A DNA stretch of 64,000 nucleotides, taken from contig VWYX01000011.1 in the NCBI GenBank assembly GCA_013396525.1, forward strand, positions 2,767,079 to 2,831,078. The letters run 5' to 3'. The notes under the pieces are model-generated. The model worked only from the letters and a program-made list of their open reading frames with translations. It ran no database searches and had not been told where the DNA came from. This document shows positions 1 to 11,634 of the stretch, in pieces (positions within the stretch are counted from its first letter, which is position 1; every line of letters starts with the position of its first letter). A program made the translations under genes and the position numbers. Origin of the DNA: Chaetorhynchus papuensis (lineage: Eukaryota > Chordata > Aves > Passeriformes > Rhipiduridae).

Positions 1-79
1 GGGCACACTCAGGGTGTGTGTATTGCAGCCTGGGGATGCTGGGGCACCCCAAGGGGCACACTCAGGGTGTGTGTATTGC
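1..79. repeat. Minisatellite end, 53-bp unit
   Basis: A 26-bp string beginning GGGCACACTCAGGG occurs at 1-26 and identically at 54-79, giving a 53-bp period. The intervening unit is GC-rich. The array may continue leftwards beyond the window, so the copy number cannot be judged. Confidence 0.75.
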
Positions 80-2093
80 TGAGGGAAAAGAACTCCAAAT
101 TTTAGACTACTTTATGTTTGGCTTTCCTCCTTCTCCCCCTTTATTCAACTTTTATTTCCATTTTTGAGTGCCTCTAGGAATAACACAGAAATGGAAGACT
201 ATCAGCAGCATTCCAAGATGATCAATTTAGCCAGACTTCAGGAAGTTTTATTGTGTTGCAACAGAGTTTACTGAACTTTTGTGCTACAAATTACTTTCTG
301 ATCTTTCAGTGGCATTCCTAGCTCCTTATTTCATTTTTCTACCAAGTCATATTACATCAGGGTCTTTTTTTCTGGAGGGGGGGTAAATTCAGTGTCATTA
401 TTACTTTCAGCTGCTCAGGTCTGCTCTTGTGTGTGTAGTTTACATCCCTTGCAATGTCTGTACAGTTAATTTTTTCCTCCTATACTCCTGTACTAGCCAT
501 AGCTCTTCTCTCTGGTAGAGGGAATAACAAAGCAGTTAATTTCTTTTGTATATTTACTTTTGCTGCCAAGTACTGGTAAATGCAATTGGGAAGCCACTTG
601 CCAGATGGAAATAAGATGAAATTACTCATTCATTTCCCATGACAATATAAGGATGTTTTTGATCACTGTGTGTACACACTTGACAGAAATTGGAGATCAA
701 GGCTCAGGCTAAAGTTCACCTTAATGTCTGCTTTTTCCACTCTGTAATTCAGTGTACTCCTTTTTATCTGCCTTTAATTTTCATCCTCATCGTATTCATG
801 ACTGACAGTTTTTGCTGTTAATTTTTTATTAAAATTATTCATTGATAATTTAAAGAAAGAAAGGGATTTCATATTAACTGGACATTTCAGCTCATAATAA
901 AATGCTTTAACAGCTTCAATATCATTGAATAAAATAATACATATTTCAAAAAATTTGTCATGGCCACTTCTAATGCTATTCAGAAGCTAAATTAATGAAC
1001 AGGTGTAAAATGATAATTCTCAAGAATAATGTATGCTGCTTTTTTTACTAGAGAAGTGCAAAAGTACTGATGGTAGGTTTTTTTCTTAATTAGGTCTCGA
1101 AAGCAGTTCAGCACGTTTGTGTATGTTCTCTGCCATGATTATCATTAGTTCTGATTAATGTGTGTTAAACTTACATAACATTTTGTTTAGTATCCCCTGG
1201 ATGGGTTTGGAGGGTTTCAAGCAGTGGGATTAGATGAGCTCCCAGCTGAAGGTCTCACTGAAGGTGCAGCTGGAGCTGCACTTGCTCTGGGTAATGGCAG
1301 ATCAACAGCAAACAATGCCTTGCAGCATCTTGCATCAGCTTTTTCCCTCCAACACTGATAAACAAATGGATTATTACGAACTTAACAGAGCTCTAAATTA
1401 GAAAAAAGTAAGTTGTATAGTGTTGGTGTTTACATCTCTGTTTCTGGCCTGCACGTTCTCCTTTGGCTTTGTCATATTGGCTCTTTTCCTTTCCCTCTTT
1501 TGTTTACCTGAGGTAAATTATAAAGAAAAGCCCAGACAAAACCTTCTACAGGTCTGACTGGTGTGAGATCTCACTGATGTAAGTATGCATCAGTGGCTAT
1601 TTTGTCATTTCAGTGACTGTTAATTGTTGGTTTGTTGGGTTTTTTTAATGCTTGCTTAGTTCTTACTTCCTCCCAAATGAATGGGGATATCACTTTAAAT
1701 AACCAAGAGTAGAATTTCCTTCATTTCTTGAAAACAAAAACTCCACACGTGCATCTCTGCCTGTTTGTGTGTGTCTACATATTCCAGGTAAATCCAAATA
1801 TTCATCTGGATAAGTGTGTGTGAAATGGGATTAACCATCCTGAAGAAACACAGAGATGTAGGGTAGGGGATTTAAAACTGCTTTGCATAAAACACAGCAG
1901 GTGTGCATGAGCTTGGTCTGTTAGCCCAGACATGGGATCAGAAGCACCAGAGGACAACCTGAGAGGCCCTTGAAGAGTGAACTCTTCTGATACACGTGCT
2001 GCTGTCCTGGGGGAACAGAGTACTTGGACTTGTGGGCTCTTACTGAGACTGGTGAAGGAGATACTTGTCTCTTTTGCAAAGAATGACTTGCTG

Positions 2094-2343
2094 GCATCTT
2101 ATCTTTAAACAGGCACTTGAGAAAGGAGAACCTGACAAGGGGCCCGAGGTTGGTCAGCAATAGTGTATTGGATTCTGAAAAGTATCAAGTATCTTTTTAA
2201 CTGAGTTAATTAATTCACTGTATAACTTGGGAAAAATGAAAAAAGAAATAACATGGAAAAACGATTTAGACTTAATGAACTAATGGGGTTTTTGTCAGTT
2301 GATTCTCTCAATTATTGCTCAGGACTGAAAGTACAATGAAATG
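2094..2343 (+). repeat. Chimeric duplicated block (left half like 3025-3145, right half like 6105-6235)
   Basis: Positions 2094-2212 match 3025-3145 with about four substitutions and one 2-bp indel. Positions 2212-2343 match 6105-6235 with a handful of substitutions and small indels. The two halves meet at about 2212 with at most 1 bp of shared sequence. The 6-bp string TGCTGG stands at both edges (2089-2094 and 2342-2347), which could be a target-site duplication or chance. Both sources are in the same orientation and on opposite sides of exon A. The alternative is that all three are fragments of one unrecognised dispersed element. Confidence 0.85.
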
Positions 2344-3024
2344 CTGGAGGGTCTGGACAGGTTCAGCCATTCACTGGAGGGTTCTACCTCCTTCAGGGCT
2401 GCTCATGCACTGCAGGACTGATGCAGATTTGAGCAGTGAGTGTGTTCTGAGGAGTGGAATTGCTGAGCTGTGACTATGGAAGGCTGAGCTTGCATCAAGC
2501 CGTACTTAAAGTGTGGAAAAAGCTCGTCATGCTCTGAAACAAGAGCAGCAAATTTCAACAGGCTGCTGGGCTGTGGATGGCTCAGCAGGGAGCTGGGTAG
2601 GAGCTGGACCCTGTGGAATGAGACTCCAGAGCTGGGCAGCTGACCTGTTCCTTTCAGTGTTCTGTTGCTTTACCAGGTGTGGTCAGAGAATAAAGAAGTT
2701 TCCCCTCTGGGACACGTTTTGTTTTCAACTCTGACCATTTCTGCCATGGAAACCTGGGGATGGCAGTCACCAGCTCTCAGTGCTGTCTGTAAGACTTGTT
2801 GGTTTGGAAACAAGCCGATTTTGAAGGCAGATGTAAGCCAGTACCATTATCAAAGTGCTGTAATGAATAATCACAGCACTAAACGCCAAGGTCTGTATGA
2901 AGTAATGCAACTGCTTTAGCTTCCAGATTGATTTTTCATCTTGCTTTTCTGAGCTACCCTGTGCTGTCTGCTATAAAATCCTTCTTTCATCTCTCCCTTT
3001 GCTTCTGTGGCATCAAACCGAAAA

Positions 3025-3145
3025 GCATCTTATCTTTAAACAGGCACTTGTGAAAGGAGAACCTGACAAGGGGCTCGAGGTTGGTCAGCAACAGTGTATT
3101 GGATTTTCTGAAAAGTATCAAGTATCTTTTTAATTGAGTTAATTA
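3025..3145 (+). repeat. Copy of left half of block 2094-2343
   Basis: It begins GCATCTTATCTTTAAACAGG and ends GAGTTAATTA, paralleling 2094-2212. Beyond 3145 the sequences diverge abruptly (TTTTTCAATAATCC here against TTCACTGTATAAC in the block). The flanks show no other similarity to the block. Confidence 0.85.
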
Positions 3146-4865
3146 TTTTTCAATAATCCGAATCACTGCTGGAATGGACTGTGTGATCAGAGCCTCTGGC
3201 AGGCAGGAGAGTGGCTTTGGAGAGCTCTCTGATGCTCCATGTCAAGCATGGTTCCAGTGGTGGAGATTCTAGGGGCTGTCTAATCTAGAAATTTTAGTAG
3301 TTCTCTTTCTCCCTATGAGTTTGGGCTTGGTAAGATTGGTGTCGATGCTGTATCATGACTTTAACAGTCACGTAAGCGTCAGGTTCTAGAGTTTCTCTGG
3401 TTTTTGTGAACTGGCGTGAAGTTAACTTGGAAGTTTCATGTGTGGAAGGATAAGAACTTTTTGGAAAATCTTCTCTGGCCTTTTTCAAGTAGAAAAAATT
3501 TAATCTAACCCAGACATATCTAATATTTATTAAATGGATGATCTGTGAGTAGTGGTGTTGTAGCCCTTCCAGCTTGAGTAGGTCAGAGTGGCTGTGGTTT
3601 GTTATGAAATGTTTGAATGTGTGATCTCCTGTGGTCTAAATGTAGCTCCTAATTTTACAACCAGTAGTGGAGTGCACCTGCATACAGGTTAGGGGTGATA
3701 AGGGAAGCTGGTTCTTTGCCCTGTACAGGCAGAGTTCCCGTTGTGAATTCTGCCTCACCTCACCCTCTGTGTGTCTGTTTCTAAAATGTGTTTAAACCCC
3801 TAAACCACTTTTCCTTTTTTGATACTGTAGCAGCTGAATAACTTAAGACCTGCTTTGCATTGGGCTGGTGTAACACCTTTGCCCTTGAACTCCTGCTCAC
3901 AGAGGTGTTTCTCTCACTGGATAGATTCTCACAAATCCTTCTGATTTACACAAATTATCACTGTGGGAAGTTCCCTTTCTGTGAGGTGATATTTGGTAAC
4001 AAAACCATTTGTTACTCCTGCTTTAACTGTTCCCTCTGCAGTTTGCAGGCCAGGGGGCTGGGATGTGGGTGTTTTATTGTCGGTGGTGATGGAGCAGCTT
4101 TGTCTCTGGTGCTCCCAGCTACTGAGACAAGTCTGGTACCCTGTGGGTGGGTTGGGAGGGGGTGTGGTGCTCAGGGCTTTAAAGACTCGGTCCATGGAGA
4201 TCTGGAGGGTTTAACTCTTAAACAGATCAACTTTGCAATAGGTCTGTCATCTTCTTGAATGATTTTTGTCAGCTGTCTCAGCAGACACAAGTCCAGGCTT
4301 TGCAGTGTCTCCTGTGATAAAACAGAACTCGTCGTGTTTGCTGCCTTCCCATGGGACAGCTGGTTTTTAACTCTTGGGTGGTTTTTTGTTTGTGTTGTTG
4401 AGCACCTGGTCTTATTTCCTTGTTTAATTGAGAACAATTAGTGATGAGAGTCTGATTACTCCATGAAGTGTCACTTTAGGGTTTTAACTGGAGCTCATTA
4501 CAGCTGGGGGGTCAGTGCTGGTGGGAATTCTGAGGTTATCTGGTGATGTGCAGCTGAGGGCTTGTACAGGCACCGAGCCAGCTGCTCACAGGAGCCTTGC
4601 AGGGAAGCACAAGGTGAGGGGAGAGCAAGGCTGGGTTCCTTGCTGAATCCCCTTTTCTGTTCAGCTTTCCCTGCTTTAGGCTCTCAGAGGCAGCTGGGGC
4701 TGGGGGCACTGCCTGGTGCTGCCTTGGGGGGCACTGCCATGAGCATGCCCAAGGTAAACTGATGATTCAGGGCTATAAACCTGCAGAATTGCTTTGTGCC
4801 AGATGTTTTCCTGCTGGTAATGGCTGTAAGGAGACAAGTACTTCTTTTCTACGTTCTTTTCTTTT

Positions 4866-4880
4866 TTATTATTATTATTA
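4866..4880. repeat. (TTA)5 microsatellite
   Basis: Five tandem TTA units follow a T-rich run. It is a simple repeat in the intron upstream of exon A with no evident function. Confidence 0.8.
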
Positions 4881-5842
4881 AAGAGGTTGAAACTGAGATT
4901 TTGTTATTCTTCACGCTAAAAGTTAACATTTTTTTCCTTAGGTGATACCTGTAATGAAACCTGTGGTGGCTCATTGCAGTACAACAAAAATTGGTGCCCA
5001 GAGAACAGAACCATATTCAGTCTGCTTGAAACTTCATCTTAATTTGACTTTCCAGTTTTTCAGTTACTTTTGAATGACTTAAAATATTCATTAAGTTCAA
5101 TTAATGTTAAGCACATTAAGATTCTATTCCTTCAGTGCCAAATGTGTTATGTGATATTTAAAAGGAAATAAATCCTTGTTAATGGGTTTACTTAATGCTT
5201 AAGAAAATTCTGTGGAAATTGACTGTTTTAAATTATGCAAAAAATCAGCTTATATTTTAGGTACTCCAATGCCACAATTCTTTCCATATAATTTAAAGTG
5301 CTGAATACAAGGCTAGCAAATCTTGCTAATTTAAAAGAAATCACTTTAAAATATACACTATTTTCTTAGTTAGTTTTGCTCTTTACAACTGGCAGTGTAA
5401 ATAATTAATAAAAACGTACTTTTGTTCAGTGTGATAAATATCAAGTGATTTATGTCGTGGGTTTTGGATGGAGTACTTATTAATATTAATGTTTCAATAG
5501 AGGGCACTCATGTGCTTCGAGGTAGCACCAAATCCCTATGTTTTTAAAAATGCTTGCAGTAAATTGGAGCTGAAGTGAAATTTCCTGGGTTACAATACAT
5601 AAATATTATTTGATAGTGCTTGGGAAAATTGCTCATTGTCATATTTTTATTTCTTGTTCCTTTCAGTTTTGGATGTTTGCTTTGTTTGTTTGGATATTTT
5701 ACAGTGGGTTGAGGCAGTGCAGTCATTTTGCCTTGAACTGATTGTAAAAGATGTATTATTATGGCTTTCTAATGGACTTGCTGTTAGCTAAGATTGAGCA
5801 GTTGTAATAATGAATAGAATTTAACAAATACCTACTTTCCAG

Positions 5843-5944
5843 CCAAAAAGCCTGTAGAAGAATCAGAAGAAAAGAAAGCAGCTCAGTCAAAGAAGAAGAT
5901 CAAAGAATTAAGAGTTTTGGATGGAAAATCTGCACAAAATTTAT
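5843..5944 (+). CDS. DIAPH2: DIAPH2 exon A: FH2 linker to knob entry
   Basis: This internal exon lies between acceptor TTCCAG (ending 5842) and donor GTAAGT (5945). It is 102 nt: two bases finish a split codon, then 33 codons follow, then one base of a serine codon completed by exon B. The peptide starts K-K-P-V-E-E-S-E-E, runs through a lysine-rich K-K-K-I-K-E-L segment and ends L-D-G-K-S-A-Q-N-L. The family shows the same basic stretch followed by the entry helix of the FH2 knob. The early acidic part is the variable linker that tethers the two FH2 subunits of the dimer. The upstream exon is outside the window. Codon use is AT-rich compared with exon D. Confidence 0.93.
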
Positions 5945-6104
5945 GTAAGTGATGTGAAGGGTATTAGGTCAATATCTAAGTAGCATCTACATCTCACTGG
6001 TCATAGGATTTCTTTTTTTGTTTACATGTGCAATTGCTTTTTCTAAAAACTGCTAATTTGAGCATGAGTCTGAAATCCAGAAGTGTTGAAATACACATGT
6101 TTTC

Positions 6105-6235
6105 AATTCACTGTATAACTTGGGAAAAATAAAAAAAAATAACATGGAAAAATGATTTAGACTTAATGAACTACTGGGGGTTTTTGTCAGTTGAGTCTCT
6201 CAATTCTTGCTCAGGACTGAAAGTACAATGAAATG
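6105..6235 (+). repeat. Copy of right half of block 2094-2343
   Basis: It begins AATTCACTGTATAACTTGGG and ends GTACAATGAAATG, paralleling 2212-2343, including the ACTTAATGAACTA and CTCAGGACTGAAAG strings. Similarity stops sharply on both sides. It lies downstream of exon A, whereas the other two copies lie upstream of it. Confidence 0.85.
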
Positions 6236-6970
6236 ATGATCATTAATTTGGGCAAGGCACAGTGTTGGTGGGGTTTAGAGGCCATTCCTAATTGTTCCTT
6301 CTGCTCAGAGCAATGAAGGAATGGAGGTTCAGGGGAAGGTGTTACCAGATGGGCTAAATAGGTGCAAGGACTGCTGCTATAAATTGTGACTAAACCAGCT
6401 CACTTGTGTTATTTACCTCGCTTCTTCCCTCTTTAATTATGGGGGAATTCAATCGTTAAGAGTAGTAGGATCTTTCATTTGAATCAGAAACACCATAAAT
6501 GTCACCAGTCCAACTGTGCCCGTGGCACATAAGTGTGCAAGCCCAAATGTGGGCATTTATTACCACATCCATGAGCAGAAAATGAGCTGTGACACAACTG
6601 GTAGAAAACTTCCCGTTTCGAAAACATGGATGCAGGATAATCAGCCATAGTAGTTAGGCTGGATATAAAGCACTTTGTTACAATATTATGCTGATCCATC
6701 TGGTAAGAATTCTTTGTAGTTTACTCAATGGGGCTCTCTTGAGGTTTTATAACATTCTGAGATCAAATTGCTTTGAGAACTCCATCTTTGAAGGGTTTGC
6801 ATTGTATGTTCAGTTACCCTAAAATGTGGTAGAGTTAGGACATCTTTTCTTACTTTTCCCCAGCTCTTCATTGCCCCTTTGATGTGCTATTTTTTCTGGG
6901 ATATCATGTAAATATCATTTATCCACTTGCAAATGCAGTAGAGCTGTTCATACATGGTTATGGAAGCCAT

Positions 6971-6989
6971 AATAATAATAATAATAATA
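6971..6989. repeat. (AAT)6 microsatellite
   Basis: About six tandem AAT units in intron A-B. A small open frame runs through it and is not considered coding. Confidence 0.85.
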
Positions 6990-7325
6990 GATTAAGTCTT
7001 CTGTCGGCTGAGTGGGTCTGTTTAAGTAGGAATGCAGATGTCATTCATGAAGATAAGGCTTTATTGCCAAGTAACATTGCTAGGGAGCAACTGAGGCTGA
7101 TCAAAAAGTTAAAAATGTTGTCATAGTTTCATTTCTTAGAAAGGAAATTCATTTTAAGTCACACTGCAATATTGTGCCTATCTAGCATTTGTTTTATATG
7201 GGAGACTTCTTAGCTGTGAAACATAATTTAGATGAAGATACAGTTTTTGAGTTGCTAGAAATGGTTTGCCTTTGTAGATCATCTTTTTGACCTTTTGGTT
7301 CTAATGATGTATTACTGAATTTCAG

Positions 7326-7420
7326 CAATATTTTTGGGTTCCTTCCGTTTGCCTTATGAAGAAATAAAAAATATCATTTTAGAGGTTGATGAAGAGAAGC
7401 TGAGTGAATCCTTGATTCAG
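7326..7420 (+). CDS. DIAPH2: DIAPH2 exon B: FH2 knob with actin-contact isoleucine
   Basis: The exon is 95 nt between acceptor TTTCAG and donor GTATGT. Two bases (CA) complete the serine codon begun in exon A, then 31 codons end in phase 0 at I-Q. The peptide reads S-I-F-L-G-S-F-R-L-P-Y-E-E-I-K-N, then L-E-V-D-E-E-K-L-S-E-S-L-I-Q. The Ile codon at 7328-7330 corresponds to mouse mDia1 I845 (yeast Bni1 I1431), which is needed for actin nucleation. I derived this by counting residues along the recalled mDia1 sequence; the same count puts K994 at the exon E lysine, which supports the register. DIAPH2 and DIAPH1 share this block closely. The genomic frame stays open past the donor, but that extension is intron. 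Confidence 0.95.
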
Positions 7421-10400
7421 GTATGTGAGAATACCTCTGCTTTTGGTTATAGCTCATTTTTCACAAAGAAATGGCATGAAAAGTGTAAGAATTCAAGAGT
7501 CAGACTGGTGTGGAGTTGCTGCAGGTCTCAGCTGCAAGTGCATGAGTTGTGTTTGCTGTTTCATTGATTTCACTTCTGCTTTTGAACATGGTCACATGCA
7601 GCAGTAAAACTGCCTTTCAAAGACACTGGTAACAAAAGAACCTTGGAGTTTCCCCTTCCAGTAGGAAATCTTGGAGAATTCCAGTTTTTCAGCTTCAAAG
7701 ACAAGCTGAAGATGATTGAGGCTGGTGCATAATGAAGTTTCCTGAGGCTTCTTGTGGAAGCAGCTCTGTAACAGCTCTGCCTGTCTCTAGTGAGAGATGA
7801 AACTCCCTGACTGTTTCAGGATCCTGCTGCAACTCCAAACCTGTCCTGTAAATCAAACCTGCTCTCAGGCTGGTTTAGTCTCATTCTGAGCCCCAAATCT
7901 CTCAGCTGGAGAGAAGAAAGGATGGAGTGCAGCTTCTTTCCATCCCTCTCTGATTTCCTCCCTCTAGGGGGAGAGCAAGTGTGAGCATGGCCCCTCGTAG
8001 TCTCTGAGGAGTGACAGTTCAACAGGGAAACCCTCAGAGTTACAAAGATTTAGCACCCCAGCAATACTGTGGTTGTTTTATTTAATATCATATACAGATT
8101 CAGATTCTAGCTACCACACTGGGCCTCGATTTATCCCTTCATCCTTCCCTGTCTTTGTTTGCACCTTTGTCCCATTCCCCCAGGGTTTTCTAAATTAATT
8201 TCTTCTTCCTTTTTTGGACCTGCAGAATGGTTATTCTGGGGACTCTGGTCTATACTGAGTTGCCTTAGTATTTGAAAATAAGTGCAAAACCCTGATTTTA
8301 TTGAGGACTTGGTTTATTGGTCAGAAATGTCAGCTCATATGATTCAGAAGCCTACAGGTTTAGTAAAATCAGAAATCGAGGGGGAGGAAACAACACCACC
8401 TTGGTGAGCTGAAGTGCAGAGTGGTTTCACACCGATCTCCTCTCCTGCAGATGTAGCTCAGCAGAGGAGCTACACCAGTGATAATTCAGCACTGGTTTGG
8501 TCACAAGTTAAAGTGACACCCTCTAGGCTCCTATGAAGTAAATTATCTTCATCCCAGCCACACCTGGGTGACCACAGAATGTCATTGCAAGGTGTACTGG
8601 GTCAAGGGTTTCCAGTCAGGAAGATAATTTTTATGCTTTTGCATAGTCTACTTCTACAACCTTATGTAAAATGCTCAGTACATTTCTCAAAAATGAATTT
8701 AAAATGGAGAAGCTGAACTTAAAGACTACTTAAGATGATTGAGGGATAGAGAAACAGTCTCCAGAAGGAAGCAGAAGAGATGGGCTTGATTAGCTGAGCA
8801 GTATGAACAGCTGGCAGGATGTGAGCACGTCACATCTGCGTGGGGAGGAGAGGGATGTGTGTGAGCACCAGGGAGAAAAGCAGAGGTGTGTAAGCAGCAG
8901 GTGATGGGAGCTCCAGACTGAATGGATGTGACTTGATCATGGATGCAGCTACCCAGAACTCAGCAGCCTGGAATCCTCAGAAAAGGGGTGCTTTGGAGAT
9001 TGGTCCCTGTCTGAAGCTGCTTCCAGCAGCAGGGACATGGAGCTGCTAACCTGGAAGAGATTCCTCTGGATTTCACAGGATGTTCCTAGAAATGCAGTGG
9101 GGTCAGTGGGCTGTATCATCTCTTTCATATTCACTCTATTCTGGTTTATTTTTTATCTTAATCTGCCCACTGAGCTATTAACTAATTTACCAGTTCAACA
9201 GTTTTTAACACTACTGATTGGAAAAACTGCACAGAGCAAAGCTTGCTTTTTTCCATGCTTAGCACAACTCACACTTCATAAACATGCACATGTAGAAATT
9301 GCTTTGTGCTAAGTCAAGGTGTGCAGGTGGAATGGGTATGGCATAATCGAGCACACAGCAAAGTGCTTTTTCCCTTTTGCTTCTCAGGCACTTGCTGCTT
9401 TTTAGACTTATGGTGTATTACTTAAATTGGATTAATGAGTTTGACTACACGGTAGACTATGTACTGTTGTAGCTCTTCCTTGGGGAAAGCACTCTAGGAA
9501 AAAATGTTTTCCATTCCTAGAGTGCCTTAGAGGGAGTAAGTTCTTGTAACCAGTTGTCAAGCACCATGTCTGACAGAATTCAGGACTTTGTGACAGGGAA
9601 TAGTGAGTGACAGTTTCAGCCTCTTCATGTCAACCTTGGATTCCTTTTAATGTCCATGTAAACCATTTTTATTTACCTTATTTTCATTTAAACCTGCATC
9701 ACAGTGAATACAGCAGGAAGCTGCTTCTTGAAGTGCTAACAGGGATTTCAACATGTGATCACTGAATGCTTTATCTTCATTTTCAGTTATTCAGTACATG
9801 CAGTGAATGTAAACATACAGATAGATGTGGTAAAAAAGGAGCTGCTGTGTGAGTGGAGCCAAATTCTCCTTGTTACAAGGGTGAAATGAGTTGGTCTGTT
9901 GGCTCTGGCCCATGAAGGGGTGTGGGTGAGGAAAAAGAAACAATCAAGCACATTAACAGATATTGGTTACACAGCTAAAAATCCAGCTGGGTTAGTGGTA
10001 GGTACTTGTATTTCTGCACTGATGGAAAAACAGTGTTGAACAGAAAGTTTATTAATTTGTAATGAAATCTACATTTCTGACAAATACTGTGAAATTCTGG
10101 AGGACAGCATTTGGTAAACAGTCCAACTAATCAAAATAGATTAAAAAAATTGCAGCAGTTAATGTCTTTGATCTGTACCAGCATTAAACAATTAATCAAA
10201 TGAGCAAGAATGTTTTAGAGTTCCTTTTTTTTTTTCCCTTTTTTTTTGGAAGTAGAAGTCTGTGGGACAGGGGTTTGGGTTAATAGGAAAGGAAACTTAG
10301 TTTGAGCACAAAGCTCCAGCTCAGCTGTGTGACACGGAGGTGAATCTGATATTTCTCTGTGTTGAACTCTGCTTGCTGAGACAATCTGGAGCTCCTCAGT

Positions 10401-11532
10401 GTGAGTGTAAAATTCTTTCTGTGACAGGGGTGTTTTGTAAGAGGCTGCCTGTCATCTTTATTTTGTTTTTATTAGGATGGGTGAATGTTTGATTCTTTCA
10501 GCTCGGAGAATTAAGTTTGTTATCACTTGCAAATTTGACAAATTAGACTGATGCCTTTTTCCAGCTTGGACCTTAATGTCTCCTTCAAGCCTGGCAGAGT
10601 GATCAGTAATCAAATTCTCAGAACAAACAGGAATATTGCAAGAGTGATGGCATGATTGGTCTGGTCTAAAAATAAGACATCTCCACCTTTAATAGTACAG
10701 ATTTTTTCCAATTAAGGTTTTTATAGCTGAAAAAAATGTGCTTCTGCAGTGCTGGTTGCTTTTTTAACAGGCACATAACTTTTCCTATTGATGCTTGCTT
10801 GAATATAAATTTGGGGTTTTTCCCTTGAAATCAAAACAATAATGTAATTCTTTAACTGGTGTATAGATGAAAATGTAAACACAATCTACACTTTTACTGA
10901 GTATTTAGTAAAACAAACTATTCTTCAGTCCTAATAGAAATATTTTATATATTTAGCATATCTGTATTTTGAGCATTTAATGACTCACAATTTTCTTTGG
11001 GGACATGAATAAGATTTCAGGCAAGTTCAGCTTTTTCCTGAGTTCCTGTGTATTTGCCATCCAAAAGATCTGTACAATTTTGGGATGTTGACCTTTCTTG
11101 TGTAAGGTATTTTTAAGTGGCTTTGTGCACAGATACTTTGGATGTCTAATGAGTGTAATTTTTTTCTTGCCTGTTTTGTCATGTTTTACACAGACCACTT
11201 ATTTCCTGATTAATATTTAATGAGCAAGATGCAACCATTGGGGCAAAAAGAGATTGTAGATAAACAAAACTCCTTGATGCTGTCAGACCCTGAAAAATGA
11301 TACTCCAACCTTTTAATACATTCTTCAAATCAGAGACAGTAGCAGAGGAGTTGATGTCTGTATTAAATAATTGCTGCTTTGATTTGATGTTTATATAACG
11401 TTAAAGCTGCATAAATAAAATAAGCGTCCCGTAATTTCCTCGTGCATTTCCATGTTGTGGTATTTTAAGTGGGTTATTTTTAATATCTCAGTTTAATGCA
11501 ACAAATTTGATATAATGCCTTGTTTGTTTTAG
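7421..11532 (+). other. DIAPH2: Intron B-C (4112 bp, GT-AG)
   Basis: Donor GTATGT at 7421; acceptor TTTTAG ending 11532. The only structure I can support is the inverted repeat at 9475-9536. Open frames such as 9037-9312 have a hydrophobic stretch but resemble no known family. No transposon was recognised. Confidence 0.8.
9475..9536 (+). other. Perfect 12-bp inverted repeat, extendable hairpin
   Basis: The arm GCACTCTAGGAA (9489-9500) is exactly complementary to TTCCTAGAGTGC (9514-9525). Inside, AAAA pairs with TTTT, leaving a TG loop tip and a CCA bulge. Outside, CTTCCT (9475-9480) can pair with AGGGAG (9531-9536) across an internal loop. As RNA this gives an imperfect hairpin of about 62 nt, which is the size of a short pre-miRNA but with a large internal loop. 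It could instead be the remnant of a small inverted-repeat transposon. No mature miRNA was recognised. Confidence 0.6.
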
Positions 11533-11634
11533 AACCTGGTGAAGAATCTTCCTGAGCAGAAAGAACTCAATGCCTTAGCTGAATTAAAGGATGAATATGA
11601 TGATCTTGCTGAGCCAGAGCAGTTTGGAGTTGTG
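11533..11634 (+). CDS. DIAPH2: DIAPH2 exon C: FH2 knob
   Basis: The exon is 102 nt (34 codons, phase 0 at both ends) between acceptor TTTTAG and donor GTATGT. It encodes N-L-V-K-N-L-P-E-Q-K-E-L-N-A-L-A, then E-L-K-D-E-Y-D-D-L and E-P-E-Q-F-G-V-V. The L-P-E-Q-K and E-L-K-x-E-Y-D-D-L patterns are typical of DIAPH1 and DIAPH2; DIAPH3 as I recall it reads differently here. This is the helical knob segment that packs on actin subdomain 1/3. Because the exon is a whole number of codons, skipping it would not shift the frame. Confidence 0.95.

Larger units (their letters stand above)
1..5842 (+). other. DIAPH2: Intron upstream of exon A (3' portion)
   Basis: This is noncoding sequence ending in a normal acceptor (pyrimidine-rich tract, then CAG at 5840-5842). 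It contains a 53-bp tandem repeat at the left edge, a chimeric duplicated block (2094-2343), a partial copy of that block (3025-3145) and a short TTA microsatellite (about 4866-4880). I looked for the preceding FH2 exon, which should encode the lasso tryptophan region and the F-A-K-L-A-L-x-F-A-T-Q-I-K segment, and did not find it; it should lie to the left. Open frames here, the longest 132 codons, show no family resemblance. I see nothing else I can support. Confidence 0.8.
5945..7325 (+). other. DIAPH2: Intron A-B (1381 bp, GT-AG)
   Basis: This is the shortest intron in the window, with donor GTAAGT at 5945 and acceptor TTTCAG ending 7325. It holds the right-half repeat copy (6105-6235) and an AAT microsatellite (6971-6989). 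I see no other feature. Confidence 0.85.

Noticed and set aside
3860..4258. A 132-codon plus-strand open frame upstream of exon A
   Set aside because: It is cysteine- and glycine-rich by chance, has no family resemblance, and several overlapping frames on both strands are open too.
8452..8474. An 8-bp inverted repeat TGTAGCTC...GAGCTACA
   Set aside because: It is too short to be unexpected in 64 kb and has no extended pairing.
9037..9312. Small open frame with a hydrophobic segment (F-I-F-T-L-F-W-F-I-F-Y-L)
   Set aside because: The hydrophobicity comes from T-rich intron sequence; there is no homology or conserved context.
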